From: Chloroflexota bacterium
Lineage (GTDB): Bacteria > Chloroflexota > UBA6077 > FW602-bin22 > JACPQP01
Direction: 5' to 3'
Assembly (NCBI GenBank): GCA_016190465.1
Contig: JACPQP010000101.1
Location: 1-6,238, forward strand
Length of the DNA: 6,238 bases
The notes under the pieces were generated by a model. That model had not been told where the DNA came from, searched no databases, and saw only the letters and a list, made by a program, of their open reading frames with translations. Of this stretch, positions 5,828 through 6,238 are shown one piece after another. The position numbers and the translations under genes were made by a program. How positions within the stretch are numbered: the stretch's first letter is position 1; every line of letters starts with the position of its first letter.

Positions 5828-6077
5828 TAGTCCCGAGGACGGCGAGCGACTACTGTGGCTTGCCTACCCGCTAGATGATGGTCGAGTCTGGGTTTGGGGA
5901 CTCCTGGAGGATGAGCGTTGAGGAGGTGGTAAGGTCAGGCATTGTCACGGAGTTCTCGCCCGCGCGAGATCCGGCGTAGCCCACGCGGCATTTCCCGTCC
6001 GGGTGGTACTGGCCCCGTCCGCCGGCATCGTACGGAGTTTGCCGGCGAGGTTGAATAGCGCAGGAGGTAAGAGAACA
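5828..6077 (+). other. Intergenic region before the binding-protein gene
   Basis: This 250-base gap inside the transporter cluster has no credible gene. A 34-residue open frame at 5875-5979 has no supporting ribosome site or recognisable content. TCTCGC (5954-5959) and GCGAGA (5964-5969) make a 6-bp hairpin with a 4-base loop, and a larger inverted repeat follows at 6020-6047. Neither is followed by a T-run. I found no good sigma-70 promoter, so the binding-protein gene is probably reached by read-through from the permeases, or by a promoter I cannot recognise. Confidence 0.45.
6020..6047. repeat. Perfect 8-base inverted repeat upstream of the binding-protein gene
   Basis: CGCCGGCA (6020-6027) and TGCCGGCG (6040-6047) are exact reverse complements around a 12-base loop. 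It ends 14 bases before the AGGAGGT ribosome site (6062-6068). In RNA it would form a strong hairpin without a U-tail, so a processing or stability element, or a protein-binding operator, fits better than a terminator. Its position just upstream of the binding-protein gene recalls stem-loops that adjust the level of binding protein relative to permeases in other ABC operons (analogy only). Confidence 0.55.
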
Positions 6078-6238
6078 ATGCAGGTTCAGAAGCTCAGCAA
6101 CCGTCGGCAGTTCGTGAAGCTCGTCACCCTGGGTGCGGCCAGCACGGCCGTCCTGGTCGCCTGCGGGCCCGCGGCGCCGCCCACGCCCACCCCGGCCCCC
6201 GCGCCCAAGCCGGCCGAGCCGGCCAAGCCCGCCGCGGC
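6078..6238 (+). CDS. ABC sugar transporter substrate-binding lipoprotein, N-terminal fragment
   Basis: Only the first 53 codons are in the window; the gene runs off the right end. ATG 6078 follows a strong AGGAGGT (6062-6068) by nine bases. The N-terminus has a twin-arginine-like motif, NRRQFVK (residues 8-14), a short hydrophobic stretch (LVTLGAASTAVL), and a lipobox LVAC with the acylated cysteine at residue 29. A flexible linker rich in Pro, Ala, Thr and Lys follows. This predicts export, possibly by the Tat system, and lipid anchoring outside the membrane, where it would capture sugar for the two permeases encoded just upstream. The ligand-binding domain is not visible, so its role as the sugar-binding component rests on the leader type and the gene context. 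Confidence 0.85.
   Translation, partial: MQVQKLSNRRQFVKLVTLGAASTAVLVACGPAAPPTPTPAPAPKPAEPAKPAA

Noticed and set aside
5875..5979. 34-residue open frame in the gap before the binding-protein gene
   Set aside because: It has no ribosome site at its ATG, no recognisable sequence, and is short enough to occur by chance in GC-rich DNA.
3934..6046. TTGCCGGC shared near the starts of the first permease (3934-3941) and the binding protein (6039-6046)
   Set aside because: The distance to the start codon differs (17 and 32 bases) and a GC-rich 8-mer shared twice is easily chance.

Overview
This is a GC-rich window, about two-thirds G+C by eye, with every supportable gene on the + strand. It reads as a bacterial carbohydrate-utilisation locus. 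The last gene starts with a twin-arginine-like lipoprotein signal peptide followed by a Thr/Pro/Ala/Lys-rich linker. That style is common in ABC sugar-binding lipoproteins of Chloroflexota. The phylum assignment is an inference from style and base composition only.

Left half (1-3727), catabolic genes: the 3' end of a xylose-isomerase-like TIM-barrel protein (1-231); a complete family 4 glycoside hydrolase (NAD/metal type, 339-1640); a complete NagB-like glucosamine-6-phosphate deaminase family protein (1769-2569); an 80-odd-codon open stretch with strong coding character but no ordinary start codon, of unknown identity (2547-2804); and a second complete TIM-barrel sugar-phosphate isomerase/epimerase (about 2876-3727).

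Right half (3728-6238), uptake genes: a 230-base intergenic region carries a near-consensus sigma-70 promoter (TTGACA, 17-base spacer, TAGACT, with an extended -10 TG). An 8-base direct repeat lies just upstream of its -35. Two ABC sugar permeases of the MalF/UgpA and MalG/UgpE types follow (3958-4905 and 4928-5827). After a 250-base gap holding a perfect 8-base inverted repeat comes the start of the substrate-binding lipoprotein (6078 onward, cut by the window end). No ATPase gene is visible.

Working model (inference): the binding protein and the two permeases import a glycoside or oligosaccharide, powered by an ATPase encoded elsewhere. The GH4 enzyme cleaves it, and the TIM-barrel isomerases and NagB-like protein pass the sugar or amino-sugar product toward central metabolism. 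The substrate cannot be read from the sequence. I see no CRISPR array, RNA gene, insertion sequence or phage feature. The strongest non-routine items are the start-less coding stretch at 2547-2804, the repeat-plus-promoter block at 3837-3893, and the inverted repeat in the gap before the binding-protein gene.
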